Origin: Pseudomonas sp.
Lineage (GTDB): Bacteria; Pseudomonadota; Gammaproteobacteria; Pseudomonadales; Pseudomonadaceae
Assembly: GCA_022448005.1 (NCBI GenBank)
Contig: JAKUTK010000005.1
Span: 89,294-153,293, forward strand
Direction: 5' to 3'
Length of the DNA: 64,000 nucleotides
Shown here: positions 15,646 through 25,612 of the stretch, piece by piece
Layout of the letters: the number at the start of each line of letters is the position of its first letter
How positions within the stretch are numbered: the stretch's first letter is position 1
Program-made: the position numbers and the translations under genes
Notes under the pieces: model-generated
Database searches by the model: none
Told to the model about the DNA's origin: nothing
What the model saw: only the letters and a program-made list of their open reading frames with translations

Positions 15646-17739
15646 TCAGCCACGCAGCGCGGCTGACTGTCCGATGAGCTCGTGCATCCGCTCGGCCAGG
15701 TCGTTGACCGAGAACGGCTTGGTAAGCACCGCCATGCCGGGCTCCAGCTGGCCGCTGTGGAACAGCGCATTCTCGGCATACCCGGTGATGAACAACACCC
15801 GCAGATCAGGACGACTGAGACGACCGGCGTTGGCGAGCTGCAGGCCGTTCATGCCGCCCGGCAGGCCAACGTCGGTCAGTAGCAGGTCGATGCGCACGCT
15901 GGACTGCAGCACTTCCAGCCCCGCCACCGCGTCGGCAACGACAATGGCGCGATAGCCGAGATCTGCCAGCAGGTCGGTGATCAGCAGCCGCACCGTCGGT
16001 TCATCATCGACGACCAGCACGGTCTCGCCTCGCTGGGCGGGCAGCACGGGCGGCAAACCGCGCGGGCCAGTATCGCGGTCTGCGGTGCCGAGGTAGCGTG
16101 GCAGGTAGAGGCTGACAGTGGTGCCAGCGCCCAGTTGGGAACGGATACGTACCTGGCCCCCGGACTGCTGCGCGAATCCGTAGATCATCGACAGGCCGAG
16201 GCCCGTGCCTTCGCCCATCGGCTTGGTGGTGAAGAAGGGCTCGAACGCCTTGTCCAGTACTTCGGGCGGCATGCCTGTGCCGGTGTCAGTGACCCGGATC
16301 GCCAGGTATTCGCCCTCGGGAATCTCCTGCTGTCGGGCGCTCTGGGTATCGAACACGCGGTTGCCGGTTTCGACCGTGATGCGTCCGCCTTCGGGCATCG
16401 CGTCGCGGGCATTGAGGCACAGATTGAGCAAGGCGTTTTCCAGCTGTGACGGATCGACCAGCGCCGTCCACAAATCGCCGGCGCAGTAGCTCTCGACGAC
16501 GACATTCGGGCCCACGGTGCGCTGCACCATGTCGAGCATGCCGCTGACCAGCCGACCGGCATTGATGGCTTTGGGTGCCAGGGTTTGGCGGCGGGAAAAC
16601 GCCAGCAGGCGATGGGTCAGCGCCGCGGCCCGCTTGGTTGCGGCCTGGACGATCAGCAGGTATTTCGAGATCTCGTCGGTGCGGTTTTGCCGAATTCGGG
16701 TCTCGATCATTTCCAGGCTGACCGAGATGCCCGCCAGCAGGTTGTTGAAGTCATGCGCCAGGCCGCCGGTGAGCTGGCCGACCGCTTCCATTTTCTGTGC
16801 CTGACGCAGCTGATCATGGGTCGATTCGAGCTGCGCCTGTCGCGCCCTTTCCTCGGTGATGTCTCGGCCGGTGGCGTACGTCTTGCTACCTGCCGGTGCG
16901 GCAACCCAGGAGATCCAGTGCTGCGCCCCGTTCTTGTGGCGGTAGCGGTTGACGATCCGCACCTGCTGGCCACCGGCCGCGGCCAGGTAGGCGTCAACCG
17001 TACACGGATGGTCTTCTTCAACAATGAATTCGTTGATGTGATGCCCGATCAGTTCTTCGGGTTGATAGCCGAGCAAGGCTGTCCACGCCGGGTTCACCCG
17101 CTGGAAGATACCCTCGAAGTTGATCACCACCATCAGGTCGGGCGAGGTGTCCCACATCAAGTTGCGCTCTTCCGTACGGATGGCAACCTCGTGCGCCAAC
17201 TGCTCGTTCATGTCCCGCAACTGCTGCTTGGCGGCCAGGCGCTGCTGTTCGGCGATCACCTGACCGGTGATCTCGATGCCCTGGTTCAGCAGGCCGACAA
17301 TGCGGCCGTCTTCACCGAAAATCGGCGTCGCGCTGATGTTCCAGTAGGTGATCTCCGGCAGGCCGTTGCGCACCATGGGCAGCTCGACCCGGTCCTGTGC
17401 GAAGCCTTCGCCGGTGCGCATCGCGTGATAAAACGGTGGCGCCACCATCTCCCAGGCTTCGCCCCAGACCTCCGCCACCGGTTGGCCGAGGCCGCCGGGG
17501 TGTCGGTCGGCCATCGACGCCACATACGCATCGTTATAGAGCATCCGCAGTTCCGGCCCCCAGAGCACGGTTCCCAGCAGCGGCGAATTCAAACAAGCGC
17601 CGACCATGGCGCGCAGGGACTGCGGCCAACTCTCGATCGGGCCGAACGGCGTGGCCGACCAGTCATGGCTTCGCATCAACGCCCCCATCTCACCGCCACC
17701 GGAGAGAAAAGCAGGCACCTCATTTATCGCGTCAGGCAT
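15646..17739 (-). CDS. Hybrid sensor histidine kinase with C-terminal receiver (second copy)
   Basis: 697 residues from the ATG at 17739 (AAAGGA upstream, 12-base spacing; the open frame runs further but without a site). Two PAS regions (about 25-160 and 190-300), HisKA with H329 in GGLAHDFNN, an N box NLCLNARDAMPEGG and G boxes DTGTGM and [10 protein letters not shown]. The receiver has D623 (TDVGLPGGMNG) and TKPF. The receiver loop has one extra Gly compared with the neighbouring paralogue. It is soluble and lacks an output domain. It faces the phosphodiesterase gene across a 377-base gap. Confidence 0.87.
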   Translation of the reverse strand: MPDAINEVPAFLSGGGEMGALMRSHDWSATPFGPIESWPQSLRAMVGACLNSPLLGTVLWGPELRMLYNDAYVASMADRHPGGLGQPVAEVWGEAWEMVAPPFYHAMRTGEGFAQDRVELPMVRNGLPEITYWNISATPIFGEDGRIVGLLNQGIEITGQVIAEQQRLAAKQQLRDMNEQLAHEVAIRTEERNLMWDTSPDLMVVINFEGIFQRVNPAWTALLGYQPEELIGHHINEFIVEEDHPCTVDAYLAAAGGQQVRIVNRYRHKNGAQHWISWVAAPAGSKTYATGRDITEERARQAQLESTHDQLRQAQKMEAVGQLTGGLAHDFNNLLAGISVSLEMIETRIRQNRTDEISKYLLIVQAATKRAAALTHRLLAFSRRQTLAPKAINAGRLVSGMLDMVQRTVGPNVVVESYCAGDLWTALVDPSQLENALLNLCLNARDAMPEGGRITVETGNRVFDTQSARQQEIPEGEYLAIRVTDTGTGMPPEVLDKAFEPFFTTKPMGEGTGLGLSMIYGFAQQSGGQVRIRSQLGAGTTVSLYLPRYLGTADRDTGPRGLPPVLPAQRGETVLVVDDEPTVRLLITDLLADLGYRAIVVADAVAGLEVLQSSVRIDLLLTDVGLPGGMNGLQLANAGRLSRPDLRVLFITGYAENALFHSGQLEPGMAVLTKPFSVNDLAERMHELIGQSAALRG

Positions 17740-18116
17740 GTCCGGGCATCGTCCTTTGGAACCTCCACCGCGCGTGTGGGCGGTTCCTGCTGCTGGTTGT
17801 CGGCTGTTGAACCCCACCGGGTCCGTATTCACCTGTAAGGGATGAAGTTTGGAAAACGATGCGGCTAAGGCGTTCCTGAGCGACACCGAAGAGCGAATCC
17901 TACACATATGCAGGGGTAGATCCGAGACGAGGACGCCCATGCCGACACCGCCGCACCTCTTGTCGACACCTCGTCAAGGAACAAACGCACCGGCCGATAT
18001 GTTGGCAAGAGGTTCTGTTGTGCTGATCTCTTGGGCCTGCCCCTGATGTCCGCACACCCAATCCCGGACGTCGCGCTGACGGTTCGGGCCCATCTAAATT
18101 TCCAGGCAGTGATCGT
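17740..18116. other. Divergent intergenic region, no gene seen
   Basis: 377 bases between the second hybrid kinase (leftward) and the GAF/EAL gene (rightward). Both promoters must lie here, but I see no convincing -35/-10 pair, no strong palindrome and no coding frame with a ribosome site. Confidence 0.5.
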
Positions 18117-19907
18117 ATGGCTGGTGCTCCAATCCCGATAAATGAAGCGCAGCGCCAGTTGCAGGTGACGCAGTTGTGCCGGCTGGACACAACGCCCGAC
18201 GAGGTGTTCGAGCACATCGTGAGCATGGTGGCGGAATATTTTCAGGCGCCGATTGCGTTGATCTCGATCGTCGACGAACAGCGCCAGTGGTTTACCGCGC
18301 GGGTCGGGCTGTTGGCGCAGGAAACGCCGCGACAGGACTCTTTCTGCGCCTATGCCATTCTCGCCAACGAGCCGTTCCAGGTGCTCGATGCCACCCAGGA
18401 TGTGCGCTTCCAGAACAACCCGCTGGTCACCGGTGAGCCGGGCATTCGTTTCTATGCGGGCATGCCCCTGATCACGCCGGAAGGGCTCGGCCTGGGCAGT
18501 CTGTGCATCATCGACACCCAGCCGCGGCGGGCGATGACCCCGCAGGAACTGTCGATGCTCGAGCATTTCGCCAAGCTGACGATGGCGCGCATCCTGACCC
18601 TGCGTCGCACCAACTTCATCGACGCATCCACCGGATTGCTCAACCGCTCGCGGCTCGAGGATGACGTGGCGCGCGCGGCCTCAACCTCCCAGAGCAATGT
18701 ATTGGTCGTGGCCGATGTGATCGGGCCGACGCTGCTGAACGACATCATCAAGGTGCTGGGTCACAGCTTTGCCCAAGCGCTGATGCTGCGCATGAAGCAG
18801 ACGCTGCAAGCGCAGCTTCCTGACCCGTGCGGGCTGTATTGCATCAGCCCGAGCCGTTTTGCCTTTCTGATCCCGGACGGGCCGTCAGATGAACTGACCC
18901 AACTCTACGAGCGGATCATCGCGGCGTTCGACGCGCCAGTGCAGTGCAATTCGATTCCGATCAAGACCCAGATCGGCCTTGGCGTGCTGCCGCTGCACAG
19001 CGGCGTGCTGGAGCAGGACTGGCTGCGCCTGGCGATCACCTCGGCTGACGACGCACGCGACCGTGGCATCGGCTGGTCGCCTTATGAATCCCGGCTCGAT
19101 GCGGTGCAGCAGCGTGCCTTCACCCTGCTCAGCGGCCTCGCCGAGGCGCTGCACGGCGACGGCCAGCTGCGGTTGGTCTACCAGCCGCGCATCAGCCTGA
19201 ACGATGGCCGCTGTACTTCGGTCGAGGCGCTGCTGCGTTGGGATCACCCGACGCTCGGCGCCATCGGCCCGGCCGAATTCATTCCACTGGCCGAAAAGAC
19301 CGCGCTGATCCGCGAGCTGAGCCAGTGGGTGGCCGAGCAGGCCGTGCTGCAGGCGGCAGCCTGGCAACGCCAGGGGGCCAGGTTCAAGGTGGCGATCAAC
19401 GTGTCGGCGTCGGACCTGGACAGCTCGGCCTTTGCCAACCGTCTCATCGAGTTGCTGAACAGCCAGCGTCTCGACCCGACGAGCCTGGAGGTGGAGTTCA
19501 CCGAAAGCGCGCTGATGCGTAACCCCGGCGAAGTCAGCCGCCAGCTGCAGCGTTTGCGCTCACTGGGCGTGGAGGTGGCCATTGACGACTTCGGCACGGG
19601 CTACAGCAACTGGACCTATCTGCGCGACCTGCCGGCCTCGACGGTCAAGCTCGATCAGTCATTCATCCGCAACCTGAGTGACGACGAAAAGGATCGGCGG
19701 CTGGTACGGACTATCATCGACTTGGCCAAGCGCTTGGAGCTGCGCGTCGTCGCCGAGGGCATCGAAACCCAGGCGATCTGCGAGCTGGTGGCTCAGTGGG
19801 GGTGTGACGAGGGGCAGGGTTATCACATTGCCCGACCCATGGCGCCCGAGTTGCTGCTGGGTTGGGCTGCGCAGAACGCGCTGACCGCTCAAGGCAGCGC
19901 AGGCTGA
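18117..19907 (+). CDS. GAF - degenerate GGDEF - EAL cyclic-di-GMP phosphodiesterase
   Basis: 596 residues. A GAF sensor (about 20-160) is followed by a GGDEF-like region (165-310) in which the active site reads ISPSRFAF instead of GG[DE]EF, so it cannot make c-di-GMP. The EAL domain (340-585) has the motifs EALLRW, NVSAS, EFTES, DDFGTGYSN, KLDQSFI and AEGIET. All metal and catalytic residues are there, so hydrolysis of c-di-GMP is likely. No transmembrane segments. It lies opposite the two hybrid kinases, a sensible partner in one signalling group, though no link is proven. Confidence 0.88.
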   Translation: MAGAPIPINEAQRQLQVTQLCRLDTTPDEVFEHIVSMVAEYFQAPIALISIVDEQRQWFTARVGLLAQETPRQDSFCAYAILANEPFQVLDATQDVRFQNNPLVTGEPGIRFYAGMPLITPEGLGLGSLCIIDTQPRRAMTPQELSMLEHFAKLTMARILTLRRTNFIDASTGLLNRSRLEDDVARAASTSQSNVLVVADVIGPTLLNDIIKVLGHSFAQALMLRMKQTLQAQLPDPCGLYCISPSRFAFLIPDGPSDELTQLYERIIAAFDAPVQCNSIPIKTQIGLGVLPLHSGVLEQDWLRLAITSADDARDRGIGWSPYESRLDAVQQRAFTLLSGLAEALHGDGQLRLVYQPRISLNDGRCTSVEALLRWDHPTLGAIGPAEFIPLAEKTALIRELSQWVAEQAVLQAAAWQRQGARFKVAINVSASDLDSSAFANRLIELLNSQRLDPTSLEVEFTESALMRNPGEVSRQLQRLRSLGVEVAIDDFGTGYSNWTYLRDLPASTVKLDQSFIRNLSDDEKDRRLVRTIIDLAKRLELRVVAEGIETQAICELVAQWGCDEGQGYHIARPMAPELLLGWAAQNALTAQGSAG

Positions 19908-19989
19908 ATAACCGCGACAGACCATATCGGTCAGCCTCGGACGCTGACCGAGACTCAGGCGCCAGCGCGCGTTGCACTGGCCGCAGCGG

Positions 19990-20172
19990 TCACTCTTTCG
20001 CTGCATGATGATCATCACTGACGCGCACAGCAGTTTGCGCGGCCTCCACATCATCGAGCAGGTATTGCGTGTTGCCCTCATGGTCGGTGATGCGGAAGAC
20101 CACCTGAACGCCGGGCCCACGCAGCGCCTCGGGTATATCGTTGCCCCGGAGCTTGGTCACGGTCACAGACAT
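19990..20172 (-). CDS. Small protein of unknown function, 60 aa
   Basis: Starting at the ATG at 20172 (MSVTVTKLRGNDIPEALRG), with AAGGAGACCGCC just upstream as the ribosome site. Compact and acidic, with a beta-rich middle (VQVVFRITDHEGNTQYLL) and a basic-acidic tail. An upstream in-frame extension is not supported. Relatives exist in pseudomonads, from memory, but have no assigned function. It lies in a convergent position with the phosphodiesterase gene. Confidence 0.6.
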   Translation of the reverse strand: MSVTVTKLRGNDIPEALRGPGVQVVFRITDHEGNTQYLLDDVEAAQTAVRVSDDHHAAKE

Positions 20173-20236
20173 GGCGGTCTCCTTGTGGCGATAAGGTTGT
20201 GACCGAAACCGACCCAAGGCGATCCCTCAGCCTAGA

Positions 20237-20877
20237 TCATTCGGCTGAGTGGCGCCGAGCTGCGCTTTCACCAGCTTCGCGCAGGGCCGCTTCGCGCTCG
20301 AGCTGCACTTCCATGGCATAACCCGGCTGTTCGACGCTGCCGTAGTCGCGGGTGTAGCGCCGGGTAAACTCGCCCACGCCCCATTCCAGGTACTGCTCGA
20401 CGTGTTTGAGTTCGTGCGCCCAGAGCGCGACGTTGTCGAGGGCATCGGCCTCGTTGCGGAAGACGATGATGTCGATCAGCGTTACCGCGACGATGTCCGG
20501 GTTGCGCAACAGGGTGTTGGCGGCAGTCAGCACGCTGTCATCGCCGACGCGGTAGCGCGCGGTCTCCAGCACCGCCAGGTCGAAATAGGGCTCCAGCTGA
20601 GAGCGAATGTGCAGCGGGATTGGCTGGCTCTCCTGCAATGCCAGCCGATCACGCGACTGGCGTATCCAGGTCTCCAGCCCCGCGGCAGCCAGCCATTGCA
20701 TCTGCTCGTACAAGGATTCGGACTGCTGCGCTGAGGCCGGCATACAGACGCAGGGGCCAGGCAGAGCGGCTGCTGGCCCGCCGGGCAGGCCGTCTGCGCC
20801 TGGCTGGAAAATATCGACGAACCGAGCAGGCAGGCGAATACCGTGCGCAGGAAACGGAACCGGTATGTGGCGGACAC
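20237..20877 (-). pseudogene. Secreted HExxH protein, frameshifted (DUF4157-like)
   Basis: The first part (from 20877) encodes a signal peptide (about 28 residues ending SSQAQ) and the start of the mature part, CPAGQQPLCLA. A second frame, opening upstream of 20743, continues as GPCVCMPASAQQ and runs to 20237 with the zinc-protease-like motif HELKH near VALWAHELKHVEQY. Adding one base in the G-run at about 20751-20759 (CTGGCCCC on the minus strand read as CTGGGCCCC) joins the two frames into LCLGPCVCMP, which is continuous and Cys-rich. So a single-base loss, or a sequencing error, splits this gene. The intact product would be periplasmic. Confidence 0.65.
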
Positions 20878-20912
20878 GTAGGTACTCTGCTGATCAACAA
20901 GACAGCCCGCAG

Positions 20913-20949
20913 GGCCGGCCGGCGCGCACTATAGCTGCGTCGGCCGGCC
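20913..20949 (-). terminator. Strong GC hairpin downstream of treS
   Basis: GGCCGGCCG, a 19-base loop and CGGCCGGCC form a perfect stem 26 bases past the treS stop. It has no T-run, so if it terminates, it does so poorly or with help. Confidence 0.4.
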
Positions 20950-20974
20950 AGGCGAAGAGGGCGCTGATGCCCGG

Positions 20975-23044
20975 TCAGAGCACCGGTGAGGCGGCGCTGA
21001 CCACGCGCAGGGCAAGGCCTTCGTAGGGGTCGAGATTGAAGGTCATCTCACCGTTTTCGGTCAGGTCGCCTTCGATGCTTTCGTGGATGATGTCGACCAC
21101 CGGCCCGGGCGCTACGCCGGGGAGGGTGACCGTCTCGCTGATGGTCTCGGAGCTGAAGTTGAGCGCCGTGATCTGCACACCTTTACCTGCGGGCAGTTCA
21201 TGGACCATGACCAGCAACCCGGGCGCCTGCACATCCGGAATCAGAATCTGCTTGCTCGCCGCAATGTCGTAGGCGCGGCGCACGCTGAGGATGCGCTTGA
21301 GCTGGCAGGCAAAAGAGCCGCCATTCTGCAGCTGCTCGACCAGGCTGCCATACAGCGAGCGCGCCTTGGGCAGGCCTTCGCTGGAAGTGTCCACCTCGGG
21401 TGCGATATCGGCCAGGTCGTAGCCGCCGCGGTGCAGCCAGCGGGTGTCGCCTTCCGTCATCAGGTGTTCTACCTGCTCGGCTTCCAGCGGCAACGCGCCA
21501 ACCAGATCCCAGCCGGAAAGCGCGAACACGCCGGGCTGCATGGCGTTGAACATGACCAGCAGGATATGCAGCCGCTGGATCTGTTCGATATCGGCCGCGG
21601 TGATGGTGTCGAGGTCGCGAATGCCCAGCGCCGCCGTGATCACGCTGACGGTGGTGCAGGACACGCCGTTGGTGACGAACTTGAGATTGTAGGGCGCGTG
21701 CTCGCCGGTCAGACGCTCGTACATCTCTTCACGAATGTGCTCACGCAGGATGCCACCGGACAGGGTCTGGCCGTGGTAGTGGTAATGGTCATAGGCATGC
21801 AACGTCCAGAAATGCACCAGCTCCAGGGTCAGCTCGTCGTGGTTCTGCATGGCATGGATCAGCGAGGCCGGGTCGATGCCGAACGCATGCACCTCGCGCA
21901 GCATCAGCCGCAGGAACTCGGTATCGCCCGTGACCAAGGCGTGGTGGTACGCCGGACGGGTGATGAAGTCATAGGACAGGTCGGCACCGCCGTGGGACAT
22001 CGAGGCGATGTCGTCGATGGTCAGGTTCAGCTCCTGGAAGCTGAAGCCGCCGGCCTTGCGAATGGCGCCCGCGATGAGCTGGTTGCCGGTCACCGACAGC
22101 GGATGGCTCTCGGACCAAGCCGTGCCCTCGGCGCGGCGCTCGACGCCGAGGAATCCGTTGGCGTCCAGGCGCAAGACGCGCGCACCGGAAACGTCGATGG
22201 CATGCAGCGCATCGCCAATGATCAGCTGCTGGGCGGCGAAGGTCGGGTCGAGCCAGTTCAGCGACGGCTGGCCTTCCTTGAAGTAGTGCAGATAGACCCA
22301 GCGCCGGCGTTTTCCGTCGACCCCGGTCACCACATTGGTCACGCTCCAGTCGGTGTCCTTGATGCCGGGCTCGAAGAAGATTACCCGCTGCAGCTGGCCG
22401 ACGATGTAGTGCTTTTCCTTGAGCTGATCAACCACCGGCGGCGGGAGGTTTACCGCATCCCGGCCCTTGGGCACGGCCGGCAACAACGGCCAGTCTTCCT
22501 CGTTGATCTCGACCATGTGGTAGAGGCCGGGATAGTCGCCGTAGGCCATCTCGGCCAGGCGGAAATCCGCGCCCTTGCCGGTGTGCGCCGGGACGACGTC
22601 GTCGATGACGATGGCGTTGTGCGCCGCCGCCATGCGGCTGAGCTGCTGCATCTCCGCCTCGGTGCCGAGGTTGGGGTCGATATCAAAGCTGATGCGGTCG
22701 AAGTTGCCGTCGATGGTCGGCGTGAACTCGCGCCCGCGCAGACCGCCAGAGCGCTTCATCGGGCCGTTGTGAATACCTTGCACGCCCAGCTCGGACAACG
22801 CGCTCCAGAGGCGATCGTCCCCCAGCGCCTGCAGCACCGAGCCGCCTTCGGGGGTGATGATCGCTGCGGGATAGGCGGTGAACCACACCGAGGAGATCGC
22901 ACTGGCATCACGCGGTCGCGCCTGGGCGTATGGGCGCTGCCAGAGCCGCGCCTGGCCGGCATAGAGTCGGGCCCGGTCACGGGCGGCTTTAAGCATGGAC
23001 TGGCTTTCAAGCCACTCGATGTAGGTATTGTCTGGCGTGCTCAT
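20975..23044 (-). CDS. treS: Trehalose synthase (maltose alpha-D-glucosyltransferase)
   Basis: 689 residues from the ATG at 23044. This is the length I recall for the known P. stutzeri trehalose synthase, which converts maltose and trehalose into each other. It is a GH13 enzyme: region I includes DDVVPAHTG (H154), the nucleophile D294 is in RLDANGF, the acid/base E338 in FQELN, and the transition-state D403 in NHDEL. The C-terminal beta domain (about 590-689) follows. No signal peptide, so cytoplasmic, fitting osmoprotectant metabolism. No maltokinase or glgE gene is near, so it acts alone here. Not a TreY or TreZ type, since those motifs are absent. Confidence 0.88.
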   Translation of the reverse strand: MSTPDNTYIEWLESQSMLKAARDRARLYAGQARLWQRPYAQARPRDASAISSVWFTAYPAAIITPEGGSVLQALGDDRLWSALSELGVQGIHNGPMKRSGGLRGREFTPTIDGNFDRISFDIDPNLGTEAEMQQLSRMAAAHNAIVIDDVVPAHTGKGADFRLAEMAYGDYPGLYHMVEINEEDWPLLPAVPKGRDAVNLPPPVVDQLKEKHYIVGQLQRVIFFEPGIKDTDWSVTNVVTGVDGKRRRWVYLHYFKEGQPSLNWLDPTFAAQQLIIGDALHAIDVSGARVLRLDANGFLGVERRAEGTAWSESHPLSVTGNQLIAGAIRKAGGFSFQELNLTIDDIASMSHGGADLSYDFITRPAYHHALVTGDTEFLRLMLREVHAFGIDPASLIHAMQNHDELTLELVHFWTLHAYDHYHYHGQTLSGGILREHIREEMYERLTGEHAPYNLKFVTNGVSCTTVSVITAALGIRDLDTITAADIEQIQRLHILLVMFNAMQPGVFALSGWDLVGALPLEAEQVEHLMTEGDTRWLHRGGYDLADIAPEVDTSSEGLPKARSLYGSLVEQLQNGGSFACQLKRILSVRRAYDIAASKQILIPDVQAPGLLVMVHELPAGKGVQITALNFSSETISETVTLPGVAPGPVVDIIHESIEGDLTENGEMTFNLDPYEGLALRVVSAASPVL

Positions 23045-23300
23045 AACGACCTTCGATTCCCGTTGCGCTGAGGGCAAATGTAGTCGTTTGAGTCGACTGC
23101 ACCCGCATCGTTGCATCGAAAAGTCACGCAGAAGCCGGTTGCGCTGTGCAGCGCCGTGAGTGCGGCGGGCTCGGAGGCACTTAGCCGGAGTGGGCAGTGA
23201 GCCTGCTCGACGTAACGCAGGGGACGCACTGCAACCCGCCGCTTCACCTCAGCCGCCAGGCACGCCCCCCGGCGGTGAAGCGCTTGCTTGCCGCCTCGGG

Positions 23301-24242
23301 TCAGCGGGTGCCGATCACCGTCGCCGCATCGCCCGGTTGGCCAGCCAGCTGACGCTGCGCCATCTTCTGCTGCTTATAGGCCAGAGCAGCCGGTGCGACC
23401 GGCGTCACCTTGCCGGTTTCCATCCACTTCTTCAGGCGGTTGGCGTCGGCCATGTGGGTGTACTTGCCGAAGGCATCGAGCACCACGAAGGCCACCGGGC
23501 GCTTGTCCATCACCGTGCGCATCACCAGGCAATGGCCGGCGGCGTTGGTGAAACCGGTCTTGGTCAGCTGGATGCTCCAGTCAGGCTTGCGCACCAGGGC
23601 GTTGGTATTGCGGAACCCCAGGGTGTAGTTGGGCTTGTGGAAAGCCACGGTCTTTTCGCCGGTGGTGCTGAACTGCTCGATCAACGGGTAGGCCTGACTG
23701 GCCTTGAGCAGCTTGACCAGGTCATTGGCGCTGGAGACATTCTGCTCGGACAGACCGGTCGGCTCAACATAGCGCGTGTGGGTCATGCCCAGCGCCTTGG
23801 CCTTGGCGTTCATTGCCTGGATGAAGGCACCGTAGCCGCCCGGATAATGATGAGCCAGGCTCGCGGCGGCGCGGTTCTCGGATGACATCAGAGTCAACAG
23901 CAGCATTTCCCGGCGGCTGATTTCGCTGCCGATGCGCACGCGCGAGTAGACGCCCTGCATCTCACGCGCATCGCGGATGGTGACGGACAGGCGCTGGTCG
24001 AGCGGCAGTTTGGCGTCCAGCGCCACCATTGCAGTCATCAGCTTGGTCACCGAGGCAATCGGCACCACCACGTCTGGATTGCTGGAATAGAGGATTTCGT
24101 TGGTTTTCAGATCGACCAGCAGCGCGCTGCCAGAAGCCAGTTCCTGCTGAGCAGGGGCCTTGGCTGCAGCGGTGGAGACGGGGGACAACATGACGCTGCT
24201 GCAGGCGAGCAGCAGCCCGAGAAGGGTATGACGAAGCTTCAA
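23301..24242 (-). CDS. pbpG: D-alanyl-D-alanine endopeptidase, PBP7 type
   Basis: About 313 residues, periplasmic, with a signal peptide ([20 protein letters not shown]) when translation starts at the TTG at 24242. The ATG at 24305 would add a poor leader, so TTG is preferred, though neither has a strong ribosome site. Penicillin-binding catalytic motifs are present: SVTK (SxxK), SSEN (SxN) and LTKTGFTN (KTG). Enzymes of this type cleave cross-links in peptidoglycan. It is next to treS, but with 256 bases between them there is no sign of an operon. Confidence 0.85.
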   Translation of the reverse strand: MKLRHTLLGLLLACSSVMLSPVSTAAAKAPAQQELASGSALLVDLKTNEILYSSNPDVVVPIASVTKLMTAMVALDAKLPLDQRLSVTIRDAREMQGVYSRVRIGSEISRREMLLLTLMSSENRAAASLAHHYPGGYGAFIQAMNAKAKALGMTHTRYVEPTGLSEQNVSSANDLVKLLKASQAYPLIEQFSTTGEKTVAFHKPNYTLGFRNTNALVRKPDWSIQLTKTGFTNAAGHCLVMRTVMDKRPVAFVVLDAFGKYTHMADANRLKKWMETGKVTPVAPAALAYKQQKMAQRQLAGQPGDAATVIGTR

Positions 24243-24661
24243 GATAAACACCGATGAATTGGCAGTGAAAAAAGGCGCGCCGAAGCGGACGGACGCGGCG
24301 CGCATTATACGGAAAAGGCGAGCATAAGCATGGCCGCCAGCCCTTATATTTCGGCGCTTCCAGCGGATCGACCGTGCGTTGGGCGCGGGCCGTTTCGCTC
24401 GTTTCGCCGCCTGGGCCGCTCAGCGAAACGGCCCGAGCACAAAGCGTAGATCATCCTGCGCAGCGCTGCCGCAGGCGTACGAACTCGCCGTCAAACAGGC
24501 TATCGGCCGCGCGGCTTTTCGCCACAACCGAGCCGACCAGCGGAACCCGGCCGCCGTTGATAGGTCCGCTCATAGCAGTCTGGGTGTTTTGGTTGAGCAC
24601 GGCCGAAGGCACCTTCACCGCTTCGCAGAGTCCAACCCATACATTCAAAGGGGAGAACGCT
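24243..24661. other. Divergent gap between pbpG and the DUF883 gene
   Basis: 419 bases. A GC palindrome GGCGCGCC near 24272-24279 and a short AT patch (TTATATTT near 24343) are the only notable sequences. Apparent ORFs here lack ribosome sites and coding-like composition. Promoters for both neighbours must lie here. Confidence 0.4.
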
Positions 24662-24973
24662 ATGTCCCGCTTCAGCCGCACACCGACTACCCGCGACGAA
24701 ATCGAGCGCGAAATCCAGAACCTGATGGCTGCACTCGATGACCTCAAGGACGACGCCTCGCGCGAATCGCGTAACCGTTTCAATGCGCTGCGCTCGCGCG
24801 CTGAAACGCTGTGGAACGACAACCGTTTGGACGAGCACTGCCACGACCTTTCCCGCCGCGGCCGCGATGCCGGGCGCATGGCCAAAGACTGCGCACGCGA
24901 GCATCCGCTAAGCACCGTCGCCTTGGCGGCTGGCGCAGTCGCGCTGATTGGCTACCTCGCTACTCGTCGCTGA
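24662..24973 (+). CDS. DUF883 family membrane-anchored protein (YqjD/ElaB-like)
   Basis: 103 residues. Start ATG at 24662 after AAAGGGGAGAACGCT. The body is one long amphipathic helix (EIEREIQNLMAALDDLKDDAS). A C-terminal anchor at about 85-100 (STVALAAGAVALIGYLATRR) is the usual DUF883 arrangement. YqjD-like members in E. coli bind ribosomes at the membrane in stationary phase; whether this one does is an inference. The next gene follows after 15 bases. Confidence 0.8.
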   Translation: MSRFSRTPTTRDEIEREIQNLMAALDDLKDDASRESRNRFNALRSRAETLWNDNRLDEHCHDLSRRGRDAGRMAKDCAREHPLSTVALAAGAVALIGYLATRR

Positions 24974-24988
24974 TACGGCCCTGCCGTC

Positions 24989-25600
24989 ATGCTCAATGCT
25001 GAAACGCCGCGGCTCAAATTCGCTCTGTACGGCGCGCATTCGAGCCTCGGCAACGCGCTGCTCTGCGAGCTGCTGACCCGGCAACACGAAGCCGTGACCT
25101 TGGTCGACGATCTCAATTCGATGACCGTCCGGCCAGGATTACGCGCCAAGACCGGCGATCTGTTCGATGCCATCAGTGTCTCGCAGAGTGTGGCCGGGAT
25201 GGATGCGGTGATCTGTCTATTCGACAGCCCTGCATTGGCGACAGCCTCCGGCTCAGCAGCCAACCACCAGCTGCATGATCTGTCTCAGGCGGTCGACGCT
25301 CTGCTGTCGGGCTTGCCGAAAGTCGGTGTCGATCGGTTGGTGCTGGTTGCCGACCTGTCCGACAAGGGTGACGATCCGAGCGTTGCCGCCGCGCTGCAAC
25401 GCATCGCTGTACATCCATTGCAATGGACGCTGGTGGACGCCAAGGCTGATGGCAACGATCTGTCGATCGAGGATTTCAGCGTGATTGACGACCTCGACCC
25501 CGGCGATCGCCGCGTACAGCTACGGCGTATCGCGGCGGGAATCGTCGATGAGCTGGAGACACCGCAGCACCTGCACGAGCAGATTCATTTCCGCCTCTGA
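24989..25600 (+). CDS. Rossmann-like NAD(P)-binding protein of unknown function
   Basis: 203 residues. The N-terminus FALYGAHSSLGNALLCELLTRQHEAVTLV (about 11-39) looks like the dinucleotide-binding turn of SDR/NmrA-type epimerases, with GxxSxLG in place of GxxGxxG. The rest follows an alpha/beta pattern, but no catalytic YxxxK is present, so it may bind a nucleotide without being a dehydrogenase. It starts 15 bases after the DUF883 gene and likely shares its transcript. Ends 12 bases before the aroE stop, convergent. Confidence 0.6.
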   Translation: MLNAETPRLKFALYGAHSSLGNALLCELLTRQHEAVTLVDDLNSMTVRPGLRAKTGDLFDAISVSQSVAGMDAVICLFDSPALATASGSAANHQLHDLSQAVDALLSGLPKVGVDRLVLVADLSDKGDDPSVAAALQRIAVHPLQWTLVDAKADGNDLSIEDFSVIDDLDPGDRRVQLRRIAAGIVDELETPQHLHEQIHFRL

Positions 25601-25612
25601 TTGCGCTGGCTT

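Noticed and set aside
16585..17838. 417-codon plus-strand frame opposite the second hybrid kinase
   Set aside because: A shadow of the GC-rich kinase gene, with no start signal and no domain.
21083..23071. 662-codon open frame on the plus strand opposite treS
   Set aside because: It is the antisense frame of a strong GH13 gene. The product is rich in Arg, His and Gln with no domain, and no ribosome site is present.
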